From the IMG/VR virus record IMGVR_UViG_3300021347_000039, positions 1 to 22,720 of that record: a stretch of 22,720 bases of DNA; one strand, given 5' to 3'. This document shows, piece by piece, positions 7,224 to 17,396 of this stretch. The position numbers were made by a program, and so were the translations under genes. Under the pieces are notes generated by a model. That model had not been told where the DNA came from. It was given only the letters and a program-made list of their open reading frames with translations, and made no database searches. Source of the stretch: a virus. Position 1 is the first letter of the stretch; every line of letters begins with the position of its first letter.

Positions 7224-7653
7224 GATAGAAAAAGCTTATGCAGTGGAAGACGCTCCTTTGTTATATGATGACTTACGGGAAGAAGATATGATGGAATGTA
7301 TAGGTTTAATGCACCACCCTAGAGACGCTGTGTACGGATCATTTGAATCAAGTAGTAAATGCTATAGCGTCAAGACAGATCAAGACGGTCTATTAGCGAG
7401 CTTTGGAGTGAGTCCTAGAGGGAACATTGGAGTTTGTTGGTTGCTAGGTACAAGGAATTTTTATAAAGTAAAGAAGAAGTTTGTTAAAGAATCACAGATG
7501 TGGATAGACGATTTAATGGATGGATTTGATTACTTAACTAACTATGTCATGGAAGCTAATACACTAAGCGTCAAGTGGTTGACTTGGTTAGGGGCTACTT
7601 TTCAGGATTGCAATATCCCTGGTTATAAGGCATTTAAGATAGAGAGGAAGTAA
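7213..7653 (+). CDS. Internal virion protein A-like (T7 gp13-like, GNAT-like layout)
   Basis: This gene encodes 146 residues (T7 gp13: 138), beginning MEVKIEKAYAVEDAPLLYDD. It has the T7 gp13 plan. An acidic N-terminus leads to a Ser/Cys segment (ESSSKCYSVKTDQDGLLASF), then GNIGVCWLLGTRNF (compare 'GNCGDQCWFVTS'), then a basic helix (KVKKKFVKESQMWIDDL). 'NYVMEANTLSVKWLTWLGATF' corresponds to 'NYVWVGNTSHIRFLKTIGAVF' of gp13. The layout resembles a degenerate acetyltransferase fold. In T7, gp13 is needed for proper assembly of internal proteins or the virion. Gene position, directly after the gp12-like gene and before the gp14-like gene, agrees. Confidence 0.8.
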   Translation: MEVKIEKAYAVEDAPLLYDDLREEDMMECIGLMHHPRDAVYGSFESSSKCYSVKTDQDGLLASFGVSPRGNIGVCWLLGTRNFYKVKKKFVKESQMWIDDLMDGFDYLTNYVMEANTLSVKWLTWLGATFQDCNIPGYKAFKIERK

Positions 7654-7659
7654 TTTATT

Positions 7660-8214
7660 ATGTGTTTTCCAGCAATAGCAGCAGCGTTACCAGCAATCTC
7701 AGCAGGATTAGGAGTAGGATCATCTATATTAGGGTATGCAGGACAAAGACAACAAGCTAAAGCACAAGCAGCGTATCAAGCACAGTCAGCAGCAGCGGAG
7801 CGTCAAAGAGCGTTACAGGAACAATCCTCAATTAGGATGCGACAAGCACAAGAGCAAGAAGCTACGGCTAGGGAACTTGAACAAGTCAGTAGGAAATCCC
7901 AAGAAGCGTTAGCTAGAGCTAGGGTTTCAGCAGGGGAAGCAGGTGTTGCAGGTGCTAGTGTACAAGCTTTGATGGATGACTATACTAGACAGGAAGCAGG
8001 GTATAGAGCAGCAACTTTAAGACAACAAGAGTTAACAGGAGTAGGTACACAGCTAGGATTAGAACAAGCTGGATTAGCTTCTCAACAAAGACTTATAGGG
8101 ATTCAACAGCCTATCAGTAAACCGAGTTTCTTAACAGCAGGGTTAGGTGCGATAAGTGGTGGACTTAGTGGATACAGGACAGGTTTAGATATTAAAAGTA
8201 GGATGGAATCATAA
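7660..8214 (+). CDS. Internal virion protein B (T7 gp14-like ejection protein)
   Basis: This 184-residue protein (T7 gp14: 196) has a purine-rich ribosome site, GAGGAAG, about nine bases upstream. The N-terminus is hydrophobic and Gly/Ala-rich (MCFPAIAAALPAISAGLGVG). A long Gln/Ala/Arg/Glu helix (about residues 28-90) follows, with the typical sequence RARVSAGEAGVAGASVQALM. The C-terminus is glycine-rich with a basic end. In T7 the homologue leaves the capsid first and forms a channel in the outer membrane. The stop overlaps the next ATG (ATAATGG). Confidence 0.9.
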   Translation: MCFPAIAAALPAISAGLGVGSSILGYAGQRQQAKAQAAYQAQSAAAERQRALQEQSSIRMRQAQEQEATARELEQVSRKSQEALARARVSAGEAGVAGASVQALMDDYTRQEAGYRAATLRQQELTGVGTQLGLEQAGLASQQRLIGIQQPISKPSFLTAGLGAISGGLSGYRTGLDIKSRMES

Positions 8215-10388
8215 TGGCAGAACGAGTACAAGTACAAGGATTAGGAGGTGCAGTTCCAGGCATTCAACCTACTATTCAACGAGCAGGTCAGTACAGTGTA
8301 GCACAGGTACGAGCACCAAGGAATAAGTTGATGGACCTTGCTGATGCTTTGTCACAGGTTAATCCTATCTTACAGCAGTACGGTGCTTTACAACAAACTC
8401 AAGAAAGAATAGGTACTGAAGAAGCTGAACTTATTGAAGAACAGAATGTTATAGCTGAGTTAAAGAAGACCAAAGATATAGGAGGTTTTAGTCCACTAGC
8501 TAGATATAACAGAGATAGAGCATATAGGGATGTACTTTTAAAAAGAGCTGTTAACAATAACTTAATTCCTCAACTAGAAGCTGATACAGATAAATTGTTA
8601 AACTTAGATTCTTTTAAGACAAGACAAGATTTTGAGAGTAACTTAGAAGAGTACATGAATAAACAGTGGTCTTCTTTTTCTAGTGAAGTAGGGGAAACAG
8701 ATGCTTCTTCTACCGCTGCTAAAGCTTTGTGGAGTACAGTTTCTATTCCTTATAAAAATAAATTATCTTTAGCTTACGAAGCAAACAAACAAAAAGCTGT
8801 AGAGTTAGGTCTTCAAGATGAATTAGCTTTTACTCTTTCTAATGTTACAAGAGATAAAGGTTTTGATACATCTGTTTTAGCTGATGTTGCTAGTAACTTT
8901 GAAACGATTCTAGCTGATTCAGGAGTAGATAAAGGACAAAGGAATCGTTTGATGATAGATGGTTACGCTGCTGCTGTGGATCAACTATACGCGAAAAGAA
9001 GATACAGTGATGCTAAAAGAGTGTTAGATTCAATAGGAACTATAAGAATAAACGGTAAACCTGTTTTTGGTACTAAAGAAGCGGTTAGACAATTAACACC
9101 TTTACTTTCAAAAGTTAATACAAAACTAAACGAAGTAGGGACAAGTTCTACAACAGAAGCTAGAAGTGTTTTAAAAGGTAAAATCTTATCAGTTCTCAGG
9201 ACTCCAGCTAAAAGTATGGAAGATATGCCTGAGTATAAGATGAATATTTTGAAAGGAATATTTAGTACTTTAGACCCAGACTTAGAACAGGAAGAGATAA
9301 AAGGTTATGTAGATCAAGTTTTTCAAGAAGGAGACATGGGAGATAACTTGTTAAATACTTTAAACCGTGTTGCATCTGAAGGAGATTTAGCTGAAAGTTT
9401 ATATTTTAGAATAAACAGTGATGTGTTAGCTGAATATAAAGAGATAAAAGAACTGAGAGACTTAACTCCTAGACCTATAACAGACGATACTATACCTGTA
9501 ATACTTGATGAATTTAGAAGTTATCAAGCAGACAATGATGAGGAAGTTGATCCTTGGAAAGGTTTTTTATCTGCTAATCCTAGAATTAAAAAGTTCGATG
9601 AATTGTTAGATGAATCCAAAAGATTATCAGCTGGTAATTATGTACTCAAAAAAGATTACTACACAAGCATCTCTACAAGTATTCGAGAAAATTTAAAAGC
9701 GGTAGAACAACAAGGTACATTAAAAGGAGCTACACCAGAGATCACATCAGGAGTATATCTGCCTAGTTCTATTTCATATATTAAAAAGGAAGTTAAGAAA
9801 GAAGCTTTTAAATTAGCAGGTGAAGACCCTGATGTTAGGGACGCTAAGTTAGAGTTATTAACCAACCAATTAATTCAAGAAGAAAAACAAAGGTTTGAAG
9901 GTGTTGCTATTGCATCTACCATTGAGTTTGAAAAGGGAGTTCCTCCAGAGTTAGGTATTTTAGGACCAAAAGAAGAAAAAAGAGTTTTAGGTAAATATCC
10001 AAGCGTACGAGAAGAACCTACCAAAGACATAAATATAAGGTCTTTAAGGCAACAGGTAGAAGAGGATCGTGATGTTATGTCTACAGAAGGTGACCTTGAT
10101 CCTTTAAGAGTTTCTATAACTCGTTATGGTTTTAATCAATGGAGTCCAAAGAACGCTGAGTTATTAACGAAAGCTTCTTTAGATGTTGCAGATGCTAGGC
10201 TGTTTGCTAATTCTAATCAATTTAACTTCATATCAGGAGATTGGCTAGACATCATAGAGAAAGACGAGAGAAGAGAAAAGTTAACGGACAACGAAAAAGA
10301 ACAAAGAAAGATTTACAATAGTTTAGGTATTTTTGATAAAGAAAGCTGGGATGCCTATTACATTGCTCAAGAAAGTTTTTATAAATGA
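8214..10388 (+). CDS. Internal virion protein C (T7 gp15-like ejection protein)
   Basis: This 724-residue protein compares with 747 for T7 gp15. It is mostly predicted helical and soluble, with no signal peptide or membrane span. The N-terminus is Gly/Gln-rich (VQGLGGAVPGIQPTIQRAGQ). TKDIGGFSPLARYNRDRAYRD, followed by a long helical repeat-like body, is in the style of gp15-like proteins. Assignment relies mainly on position between gp14-like and gp16-like genes and on length. In T7, gp15 and gp16 form the periplasmic tunnel and a DNA-ejection motor. The stop overlaps the next start by four bases (ATGA). Confidence 0.82.
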   Translation: MAERVQVQGLGGAVPGIQPTIQRAGQYSVAQVRAPRNKLMDLADALSQVNPILQQYGALQQTQERIGTEEAELIEEQNVIAELKKTKDIGGFSPLARYNRDRAYRDVLLKRAVNNNLIPQLEADTDKLLNLDSFKTRQDFESNLEEYMNKQWSSFSSEVGETDASSTAAKALWSTVSIPYKNKLSLAYEANKQKAVELGLQDELAFTLSNVTRDKGFDTSVLADVASNFETILADSGVDKGQRNRLMIDGYAAAVDQLYAKRRYSDAKRVLDSIGTIRINGKPVFGTKEAVRQLTPLLSKVNTKLNEVGTSSTTEARSVLKGKILSVLRTPAKSMEDMPEYKMNILKGIFSTLDPDLEQEEIKGYVDQVFQEGDMGDNLLNTLNRVASEGDLAESLYFRINSDVLAEYKEIKELRDLTPRPITDDTIPVILDEFRSYQADNDEEVDPWKGFLSANPRIKKFDELLDESKRLSAGNYVLKKDYYTSISTSIRENLKAVEQQGTLKGATPEITSGVYLPSSISYIKKEVKKEAFKLAGEDPDVRDAKLELLTNQLIQEEKQRFEGVAIASTIEFEKGVPPELGILGPKEEKRVLGKYPSVREEPTKDINIRSLRQQVEEDRDVMSTEGDLDPLRVSITRYGFNQWSPKNAELLTKASLDVADARLFANSNQFNFISGDWLDIIEKDERREKLTDNEKEQRKIYNSLGIFDKESWDAYYIAQESFYK

Positions 10389-13300
10389 GTAGTATTGCCG
10401 AAGATTTTAAAAGAGCTAGAGCGGAAGGAAAGCTGGATGATTTCAGGAAAGAACAAAAGGTGGAAATTCCCCAGCAGATTCCTACTACTGTTAACCCTGA
10501 TTACATACCACCTGAAGTATTAGAAAGTGTAGTAGCTCTTGAAGATGAAGTAAGCACTGGTCAGTATATAACAGGTACAGCTTTAGGTGCGGTAGGTGAG
10601 ATAGGTTTAGGGTTATATGGAACTCATAAACTGCATCAATCTCAGAAGTATTTGAGGTGGGCAAACAACGCTAAAAGATTATCTACGATAGGAATAGTAT
10701 CACCAGAACCTACTACGACTGCTGCTGGTTTAGTAGGTTTAGCTGCATCAGAGGCTGCTATATGGGCAGGTTCTAATTTGGTAGGTCAAACAATACGCAA
10801 ATCTTATGGTGTTCAAGACAGTTATTCAGCAGGTGAAACTATTGCTTCTTCGGTTTTTGGTATTGGATTGGTAACTAAAGCTGCTGATAAAGTGTTTAGA
10901 TTAAGTGCTCCTAGCTTGGTTTCTCAAAATGCTTGGAAAGGTAAGGAGTTAGTTGTCAATGGCACTAAGACTTTTGTTAGCGGTGCTGCGTTAGGTCTTG
11001 CTGAGTCTGCGTTGAGGCAGGAGATAGAAGCACACTTAAACGGTACTGATCGTAATGTTTATGATTATATGTTTTCTTCCGCAGCTGGAGGTGCTTTTAA
11101 TACTGTATTTTCAGTGTGGGCAAGGACAGGTAAGTGGGGAAGGGAGAAAGGGGTTTCTGTAGTAAAAGAAGCTAAAGATAATTTAGAAAAGAAAAAAGCA
11201 GAACTTAAAGAGAAACTAGCGGAAGTGGAGAAACCATCGAGGGTTAGTATATTAAGTGGAGGTAAAGCCGAGCCTAACGCTAAACTTAAACACGAGTATC
11301 AAAAACAAATAAGAGACATAGAACAAGCTCAAGCAACTCTTGATGATTCCATTAATGAATTGATAGCTGCTAACGACAACCTTTCTAAACAAGAAACTAA
11401 TCCTACTGTAAAAGAAGAACCTAAAGTAGAAGTTGAAGATGTAAGTAAACAATTAGAGGAAGCTGATCCAATAGTCGAACGAGAAGGAGAACAGTTAACT
11501 GAAAAAGATTTAGAAGTACCACCTGAGCGTAGAGTAGCGGAAGAAGAACCTACACCTGTTAAAGAAGAAGCAGAAGAACCTGAAGTTGTTGAAGAACCTA
11601 AGAAACCTGAAGCAATCAGAGAAAGAAATGTAGAAGACGCTAGAGAAGATCAGTTAGACACTTTAATAGAGCGAATAAAGAATATAGATACAACACCTGA
11701 CAAAGGTACTTTATCTGTAGAAGGACCAAAAATTAACAGAGAAGGTAAAGCTATTGCAGATTCTAACATAGAAAGAATGAACGGTCTTATTCGATTGTTT
11801 GTTAAGAATCCTCAAGACAAGAACATAGCACAAGCTATGCTAGACGAGATTAAGTTTAGCCGTGCATTCAATAGAAATGTAACTGATTGGTTGAACACAA
11901 CTGGAGGTAGATTAGTACAATCACAAAGAGGAGACGCAGCTCAATATGAGTGGGCTTCCAAATATAGTAATAGAGCACAACTGCAAGACGAAGCTTTAAG
12001 CAGGTTGCAAGCAACCTTAGAAGCTAAGACTCGTGGCGTTGTGGACGGTGATGAAGCTGATATACAACAAATGTTTGATGAGTATTTAGCTATACCTGAT
12101 GAGTTACAAAAGCGTAGACCAAAGGTAAAGAAAGAAGAAGAAGATGTTACTGAGGTATTTAAAGAACCTAAAGTAGAAACTGAAGTAGACATTGAAAAAA
12201 AACCTACTAAGGAAGTTAAAAATACTCTAAGTAAAAGGAAAAAGAAACTAACAGATAAACTAACAGAACTTCAAAAACGCTTTGGAGACAGAAGTAAGTT
12301 AGCTTTAGCAGAGACTGGAGAAAAGATACCTGAAGACCCTGACATCGCTGATCTAAAACAGCGTATAAAATTTTACGAGGAAGCTGAAGCAGGTACATTA
12401 GAGCTAGAAAGACTTGAAGCTGAATTAGCTAAAGTAGCAGAGTTAGATGTAGCACCGCTAGGTGAACAAAGAGCAGCTGTAGAACCTAAACCTACAGGAC
12501 CAAGAAAAGTAAATTTAAAAGCAGCTAAGATACGCAAGCAGATAGCAGCCACTAAAGCTAACATAAAGCAAAGGTTGAAAGAGATTGACCAAGCGAGAAA
12601 GGAAATGGATGAAGGTTTCCAAGCTGAAAAGGCAGAGCAAGAGTTAAATAAAAAGATAAACAGTTTAGAACAAGAGTTAGAGGAATTAAGAACTACCTTT
12701 GGTGACGAACCTGTAGAGGGTGTTGTTGTTGCTCCTAAAGAAAAAGCTCCTGAAGTAAAAGATTTAGAAGATAAGATCAGATTCTATAAGGAAGCACAAG
12801 CTGAAGTTAAAAAGATTAAAGAACTAGAAACTGAAAGAGCGAGGTTGTTAGAAATAGAAACAGGACCACTAGGAGCACAGCGAGCAGAGATAACTCCTAA
12901 GCCCACAGGACCAAAGAAAGCACCAGGGAAAGTAGACGAACTCAATAAAGAAATAGCTTTTCTTAGGAAGAACATGAGAAATCGTGTAGCGGAAATTGAT
13001 CGTGCTAGGGTTGAGATGTCTGACGAATTTAAAGCAGAGAAACTTAGGAAAGCATACGAAGCTAAAAGGGATAAGTTACAAAAAGAACTAGATACATTGC
13101 GTAAGCGTTTTGCTAAAATAGATGAAGCTGAAGAAGCTGCTGGGTTGAAACCTAAGAAGAAAAAGAAAGACCCTAGAATTAAAGAACTAGAGCAGAAGGT
13201 TAAATACTATAAAGAAGCAGAGAAAGAAGCTTTAGCTTTAGTAGCCCTTGAAAAAGAATTAGCTAGAGTAGCTGACATCGAAGGTAGAGGAATTGTAGGT

Positions 13301-15733
13301 GAATTAGTAAAAGAGACTACTCCTACTCCTAAAGGTCCAAAGAAGCCTCTTAAATCTGAAAGCATAAAAAAGAAGATAGCTGCATCTAGAGCTAGGATGA
13401 AAAAGAAACTTGCTGACTTAGAAAGAGCAAGGAAGGAAATAGAAGAAGCACGGTTAACTGAAAAAGCTTTCAAGGATTTAGAAGAATCTTTTTATAAAGC
13501 TTTAGAGAAAGATACTTCCAGCTTGCTTACAAAAGGTTGGGGATGGATTAAAATGGCAAGACAACTGTCTCTAATAGACCAGTTACCTTCTGTATTTGCT
13601 GGTGTTCCTACAGGCGTAGGTGCTGTTGCTAAACAGTTCTTCAGACCTATAACCACATTTATGTATAATCCACATAATGTGTCACTGCCTGTAAAAACTA
13701 GATTAATAAAAGCAGATGTAGCAGGGGCGTTTAAAGTTATATCTGATTTAAAAGGATTGTGGTTAGAAGCTAGAAGAACTTTTTCAGAGAATATATCTGC
13801 GGTTGATAATAGAGCAGGTAAACTTTCTGATGAAATTAACGCTAGAAGTCTGCCTAGAGGAGAACACGCTTTGGTTGCTAGGGCTTATACATCAGCTAAA
13901 CGCAGAGCGGAAGCTTTAGATAACACTTCTAACTGGTTTACTAACACTATAAAGAACGGACAGTTTTTTCAATTATGGACACTAGGTGTAAGAGGTATTC
14001 AAACTGTAGACTCAGTTTTTAAAAGACAGATTATTAAAGGTCGCTTGCACTCTGAATCACATAAGAAAGCTATTTTGGAGTTTCCTGATGATCCTGTAAA
14101 AGCACAAGAAAGAGCGTTGGAATTATATAACGCAGCATGGAAAGACAGTGATGGACTGTCAGTGTTAAATGATACACATGAATTTGAAGATACTGTTAAT
14201 CAAATAAGAGAAGAATTACTGTTTGCAGCTAACGGAGACCTAGAAGATTTACCTAAAAACAATGTAGAAAGTTTGATTAAAAAGTTAAAAGAAACAGCTA
14301 ACGATGGAGGTCTAATAGGAAACTTAGTAGATGCTCTTCTTCCTTATATAGGTGTTCCTATTAGAGCTGTGTATAGAGGTGCTAGAATTTCTTTTGCTCC
14401 TATCCAAGCAGGTTTAACTGCTATTCCTGGTGCTGATCGTATTACGAATCCATTTCAAAATAAAGTAAAAGAGTTTGATGTTAAACTAAAAGAACAATTT
14501 GATAGGTTAAGGAAGACAGATGATCCTAAAGTAAAAGAAGAAATTGAAATAGAAACTAAAGAACTTAAAAGAAGAAGAGACCTAGCAGCTGAAAGAAGAA
14601 TTAAGTATAACGAAGAACTTTTGACAGATTCTTTCTTATCTACAGCTTTATATTTTACTGGAGGTTTAGCTGCTATTTACGGTGAAGCTACAGGTTCTTT
14701 AGAGTGGTTGACCCCTGATCAAAGAAAGAAAAACAAGTTAAAATCTTTTCAAATGTTTGGATCAGATTATTCAGCTGCTTTACCTTGGTCTTTTCCTATT
14801 GCTGTAGCAGCAGATGTGCTTTCTTGGGTTAAGATTAAAAACGAAGAAAGAGAGACAGGACAAACAATATTAACAAAGGAACAGAATCTACCTTTTGTTA
14901 TTGGTGCTTCTTTAAAGAAATTGGCTGAAGCCATGCCATTAGCACAAGGAATTGAAACAGCACAAGAGATAGCTAAATTTGAAGGAGATACAACTAAAAA
15001 TGCTGTCTCAAGATTAATTGCTTCTTATGTACCTCTTCCAGCTCAAGTGCGTAAAATAGCACAAGCAGTAACACAAGATGGAATACCTGATTTAAGGGGA
15101 GCTGGGTATTGGGATAGGATAGCTTACTCCGTCTTAGGAGCTGGTGTTCTTAATAAAAAGACTAACTTGTTAGGTCAAGATGAAGAAAGCACCGCTACTT
15201 GGGTGACACAAACTATAGTTAGGCAAGCTCCTCAAAAGCAATTAGACAGGACTAAATTTGATGAGATATTAGCAAGCGATACACACGGCAACATATCAGG
15301 CAAGCCTAGTACACTAGAAGCTGAAAAAATGACAGATTATGTAGATGATGATGGAATGACATTAGCCTATGCTTTTGACCAAAAATTAAAAAGAAAAACA
15401 ATAAGAGTAAAAGAACTTGAAAATAAAAACTACACAATAGCTGGAGCTGTTAACGCTTTGATAACAAGTAAAAGTTGGAATGAAAAATATGCTAAAGGAT
15501 TTCAAGTAGACGAGGAAAGCGGAAGACTGAAGAACGAAGGTTTAGTTGAATTAAATAAAGTTTTAAACAGTTTTTACAGAGAAACTGAAAAAGATATTTT
15601 AAAAGACAATACTTTTATGGGTAGATTTATTAATGAAAAAGATGAATCTTTATATTACACTTTACAATCAAGAACTCAAAAAGTTGCTCCTAAAGTAAGA
15701 CCTAAGTCACCTTTAGAACTATTAACTAAATAA
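10385..15733 (+). CDS. Giant internal virion protein D (gp16-like ejection protein) with coiled repeats
   Basis: This 1782-residue protein compares with about 1318 for T7 gp16. Regions in order: residues about 55-240, several hydrophobic Gly/Ala-rich helices; about 260-335, a charged coiled coil; about 335-410, an acidic Pro/Glu/Val spacer; about 610-1035, three coiled repeats of 137-141 residues; and about 1060-1782, a conserved body. The body contains QLPSVFAGVPTGVGAVAKQF, SLGV-type hydrophobic segments, PYIGVPIRAVYRGARISFAP, ERRIKYNEELLTDSFLSTAL, FQMFGSDYSAALPW and SYVPLPAQVRK. I associate that body with large polyvalent phage ejection proteins (LPD38-like), from memory. Position after the gp15-like gene supports an ejection-tunnel role. 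The N-terminal lytic transglycosylase found in T7 gp16 is not apparent. Confidence 0.82.
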   Translation: MSSIAEDFKRARAEGKLDDFRKEQKVEIPQQIPTTVNPDYIPPEVLESVVALEDEVSTGQYITGTALGAVGEIGLGLYGTHKLHQSQKYLRWANNAKRLSTIGIVSPEPTTTAAGLVGLAASEAAIWAGSNLVGQTIRKSYGVQDSYSAGETIASSVFGIGLVTKAADKVFRLSAPSLVSQNAWKGKELVVNGTKTFVSGAALGLAESALRQEIEAHLNGTDRNVYDYMFSSAAGGAFNTVFSVWARTGKWGREKGVSVVKEAKDNLEKKKAELKEKLAEVEKPSRVSILSGGKAEPNAKLKHEYQKQIRDIEQAQATLDDSINELIAANDNLSKQETNPTVKEEPKVEVEDVSKQLEEADPIVEREGEQLTEKDLEVPPERRVAEEEPTPVKEEAEEPEVVEEPKKPEAIRERNVEDAREDQLDTLIERIKNIDTTPDKGTLSVEGPKINREGKAIADSNIERMNGLIRLFVKNPQDKNIAQAMLDEIKFSRAFNRNVTDWLNTTGGRLVQSQRGDAAQYEWASKYSNRAQLQDEALSRLQATLEAKTRGVVDGDEADIQQMFDEYLAIPDELQKRRPKVKKEEEDVTEVFKEPKVETEVDIEKKPTKEVKNTLSKRKKKLTDKLTELQKRFGDRSKLALAETGEKIPEDPDIADLKQRIKFYEEAEAGTLELERLEAELAKVAELDVAPLGEQRAAVEPKPTGPRKVNLKAAKIRKQIAATKANIKQRLKEIDQARKEMDEGFQAEKAEQELNKKINSLEQELEELRTTFGDEPVEGVVVAPKEKAPEVKDLEDKIRFYKEAQAEVKKIKELETERARLLEIETGPLGAQRAEITPKPTGPKKAPGKVDELNKEIAFLRKNMRNRVAEIDRARVEMSDEFKAEKLRKAYEAKRDKLQKELDTLRKRFAKIDEAEEAAGLKPKKKKKDPRIKELEQKVKYYKEAEKEALALVALEKELARVADIEGRGIVGELVKETTPTPKGPKKPLKSESIKKKIAASRARMKKKLADLERARKEIEEARLTEKAFKDLEESFYKALEKDTSSLLTKGWGWIKMARQLSLIDQLPSVFAGVPTGVGAVAKQFFRPITTFMYNPHNVSLPVKTRLIKADVAGAFKVISDLKGLWLEARRTFSENISAVDNRAGKLSDEINARSLPRGEHALVARAYTSAKRRAEALDNTSNWFTNTIKNGQFFQLWTLGVRGIQTVDSVFKRQIIKGRLHSESHKKAILEFPDDPVKAQERALELYNAAWKDSDGLSVLNDTHEFEDTVNQIREELLFAANGDLEDLPKNNVESLIKKLKETANDGGLIGNLVDALLPYIGVPIRAVYRGARISFAPIQAGLTAIPGADRITNPFQNKVKEFDVKLKEQFDRLRKTDDPKVKEEIEIETKELKRRRDLAAERRIKYNEELLTDSFLSTALYFTGGLAAIYGEATGSLEWLTPDQRKKNKLKSFQMFGSDYSAALPWSFPIAVAADVLSWVKIKNEERETGQTILTKEQNLPFVIGASLKKLAEAMPLAQGIETAQEIAKFEGDTTKNAVSRLIASYVPLPAQVRKIAQAVTQDGIPDLRGAGYWDRIAYSVLGAGVLNKKTNLLGQDEESTATWVTQTIVRQAPQKQLDRTKFDEILASDTHGNISGKPSTLEAEKMTDYVDDDGMTLAYAFDQKLKRKTIRVKELENKNYTIAGAVNALITSKSWNEKYAKGFQVDEESGRLKNEGLVELNKVLNSFYRETEKDILKDNTFMGRFINEKDESLYYTLQSRTQKVAPKVRPKSPLELLTK
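12335..13470 (+). repeat. Three tandem coiled-coil repeats (137-141 residues) in the gp16-like protein
   Basis: Each unit has, in order: DP.I..L...I+FY.EA; a short helix; G.LG.QRA...PKPTGP+K in units 1 and 2 (unit 3 reads TPTPKGPKK); then a helix of the type I...+..M+.+L.EID.AR.EM with AEK. The FY.EA mark recurs at 12371, 12782 and 13205, that is 411 and 423 bases apart. Units differ widely in DNA sequence, so the duplication is old or under protein-level selection. Confidence 0.8.
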
Positions 15734-15778
15734 AACTAGCTTGAACTTTTATCACAAACAAATTAATAATAGATTACC

Positions 15779-17392
15779 ATGGCTAATACATTCGTAGACT
15801 ACACAGTTGGAGCAGGTCAAACAGACTTTGCATTTTCTTTTCCTTATCTTGATGACACTCATGTAGTTGTACAATTAGACGATTCAACAGGCAGTTCTCC
15901 AGGAGGTAAGTTTTATACTGTCTCTACAGGAGATTACACTATTATAACATCTCCTTCTGCTCTTATCAGATTTACTACTGCTCCTGAGACTGGTGCTAGG
16001 ATAAGGATCAAAAGAGACAGTGCATCTGAAACTGCTCTTGTAGACTTTGAGAACGGTAGTGTACTTACTGAAGTAGAACTAGACCGTGCTTACTTACACA
16101 ACTTATATCTGAACGAAGAGATAGAAGAAGGTAGTGGTAAGAACACAATGACCAAGAATGCTGATGGTAACTATGATGGTGATAAAGCTAAGATAGTTGA
16201 CCTTGCTGATCCTACAAACCCTCAAGATGCTGTAACTAAGAACTACGCAGATACTACTTTTGTTGATGTTGCTGGTGATACGATGACTGGTAACTTGCAG
16301 ATGGGTGCTAATAGCATTACAGGTGTATCTAGTGTACAAGGACTCGCTCTTACCGATCCAGCTGGAAACGATCACGCAGCTAATAAGAAATATGTAGACC
16401 AACAAGACGCACTACAAGTTACTAAGAGTGGTGATTCAATGAGCGGAGCTTTGACGCTTCCTAACTCTGATCCTACTGACGGAAACCACGCTACTAGAAA
16501 GACTTATGTAGACGCTCAGATAGCTGCTACTTTAGCTACAGGTACAGCAGGTGGTCCTATAGATACAGTTAACATTGCAGATGATGCTGTTACTGCTGAT
16601 AAGCTTGCACACACTGCTGTTACTCCTGGTTCTTACACTAACACTAATCTTACAGTAGATCAACAAGGACGAATCACAGCTGCTGCTAGTGGGTCAGGAG
16701 GAACTACTAATCTTTCAACCACAGCTAACGGTACTTCTTTAATAGTTGCTAGTGACACAGGTACTGACGCTTCTATCCCTGCTGCTACTACAAGTGCTTG
16801 GGGAGCGATGACAGATGAAGATAAGACTAAGCTTGATGGAATAGAAGCAGGTGCAGATGTCACGGATACGATTAATGTTACAGCCGCAGGTGCGTTAATG
16901 GACAGTGAAGTTACTAATCTTGCACAGGTAAAAGCTTTTGATTCTTCTGATTATGCTACAGCGGCTCAAGGTTTGTTAGCAGATAGTGCAGTACAGAATG
17001 GTGACAATAGTATAGCACTGACTAGCACCACAGGTGATGTAAACATGGAACTAGGTGGGGCTACTGGTTTTGTAGCTTTTATTGATTTAAAAAACCCAAG
17101 CACTGATGATTATGATGTAAGAATTATAAGTGATGATGCTACATTAGATTCTGTTCATACTTCAAGAGCTAGAGTTGAAGGTCATAATTCATTAGGGTTG
17201 TGTGCTGGCGATACATCAGGTGGTACTCCAATTCCTGAAGTTGTTACAGTCAGACCTGATTACATTTTTATAAAAGATACATCAGGTGCACCTAGTGGTA
17301 CTCCGACTGGAGGAGGTTATCTTTATGTAGAAAGTGGTGCTTTAAAGTTTAAAGGTTCTAGTGGTACAGTCACAACTATAGCAGTCGCATAA
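15779..17392 (+). CDS. Tail fibre protein (T7 gp17-type N-terminus)
   Basis: This gene encodes 537 residues. Residues 1 to about 135 match the T7 gp17 N-terminal tail-attachment domain: QTDFAFSFPYLDDTHVVVQL, then IRIKRDSASETALVDFENGS and LTEVELDRAYLHNLYLNEEI. Three fibre repeats follow, each with an Asp-Pro...KxYVD core (about residues 144-158, 192-209 and 230-247), two of them followed by a D.M.G.L turn. Next comes the common fibre motif DKTKLDGIEAGADVTDTINV (about residue 346). The C-terminus is Gly/Thr-rich beta structure with two DTSG(G/A) segments and ends GTVTTIAVA. It binds the tail through the N-terminus and the receptor through the C-terminus. No Shine-Dalgarno is visible before the ATG. 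No self-cleaving chaperone domain was seen. Confidence 0.93.
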   Translation: MANTFVDYTVGAGQTDFAFSFPYLDDTHVVVQLDDSTGSSPGGKFYTVSTGDYTIITSPSALIRFTTAPETGARIRIKRDSASETALVDFENGSVLTEVELDRAYLHNLYLNEEIEEGSGKNTMTKNADGNYDGDKAKIVDLADPTNPQDAVTKNYADTTFVDVAGDTMTGNLQMGANSITGVSSVQGLALTDPAGNDHAANKKYVDQQDALQVTKSGDSMSGALTLPNSDPTDGNHATRKTYVDAQIAATLATGTAGGPIDTVNIADDAVTADKLAHTAVTPGSYTNTNLTVDQQGRITAAASGSGGTTNLSTTANGTSLIVASDTGTDASIPAATTSAWGAMTDEDKTKLDGIEAGADVTDTINVTAAGALMDSEVTNLAQVKAFDSSDYATAAQGLLADSAVQNGDNSIALTSTTGDVNMELGGATGFVAFIDLKNPSTDDYDVRIISDDATLDSVHTSRARVEGHNSLGLCAGDTSGGTPIPEVVTVRPDYIFIKDTSGAPSGTPTGGGYLYVESGALKFKGSSGTVTTIAVA

Positions 17393-17396
17393 TACA

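Noticed and set aside
12335-13470. Coiled repeats considered as a possible cytoskeletal or chromosome-segregation type protein.
   Set aside because: The repeats lie within one continuous gp16-like gene in the ejection module, so they are better explained as part of an ejection protein.
16103-16405. 100-residue minus-strand open frame opposite the tail fibre.
   Set aside because: It is the complement of a Gly/Thr/Asp-rich fibre gene, with no start signal; no minus-strand gene in the window has support.
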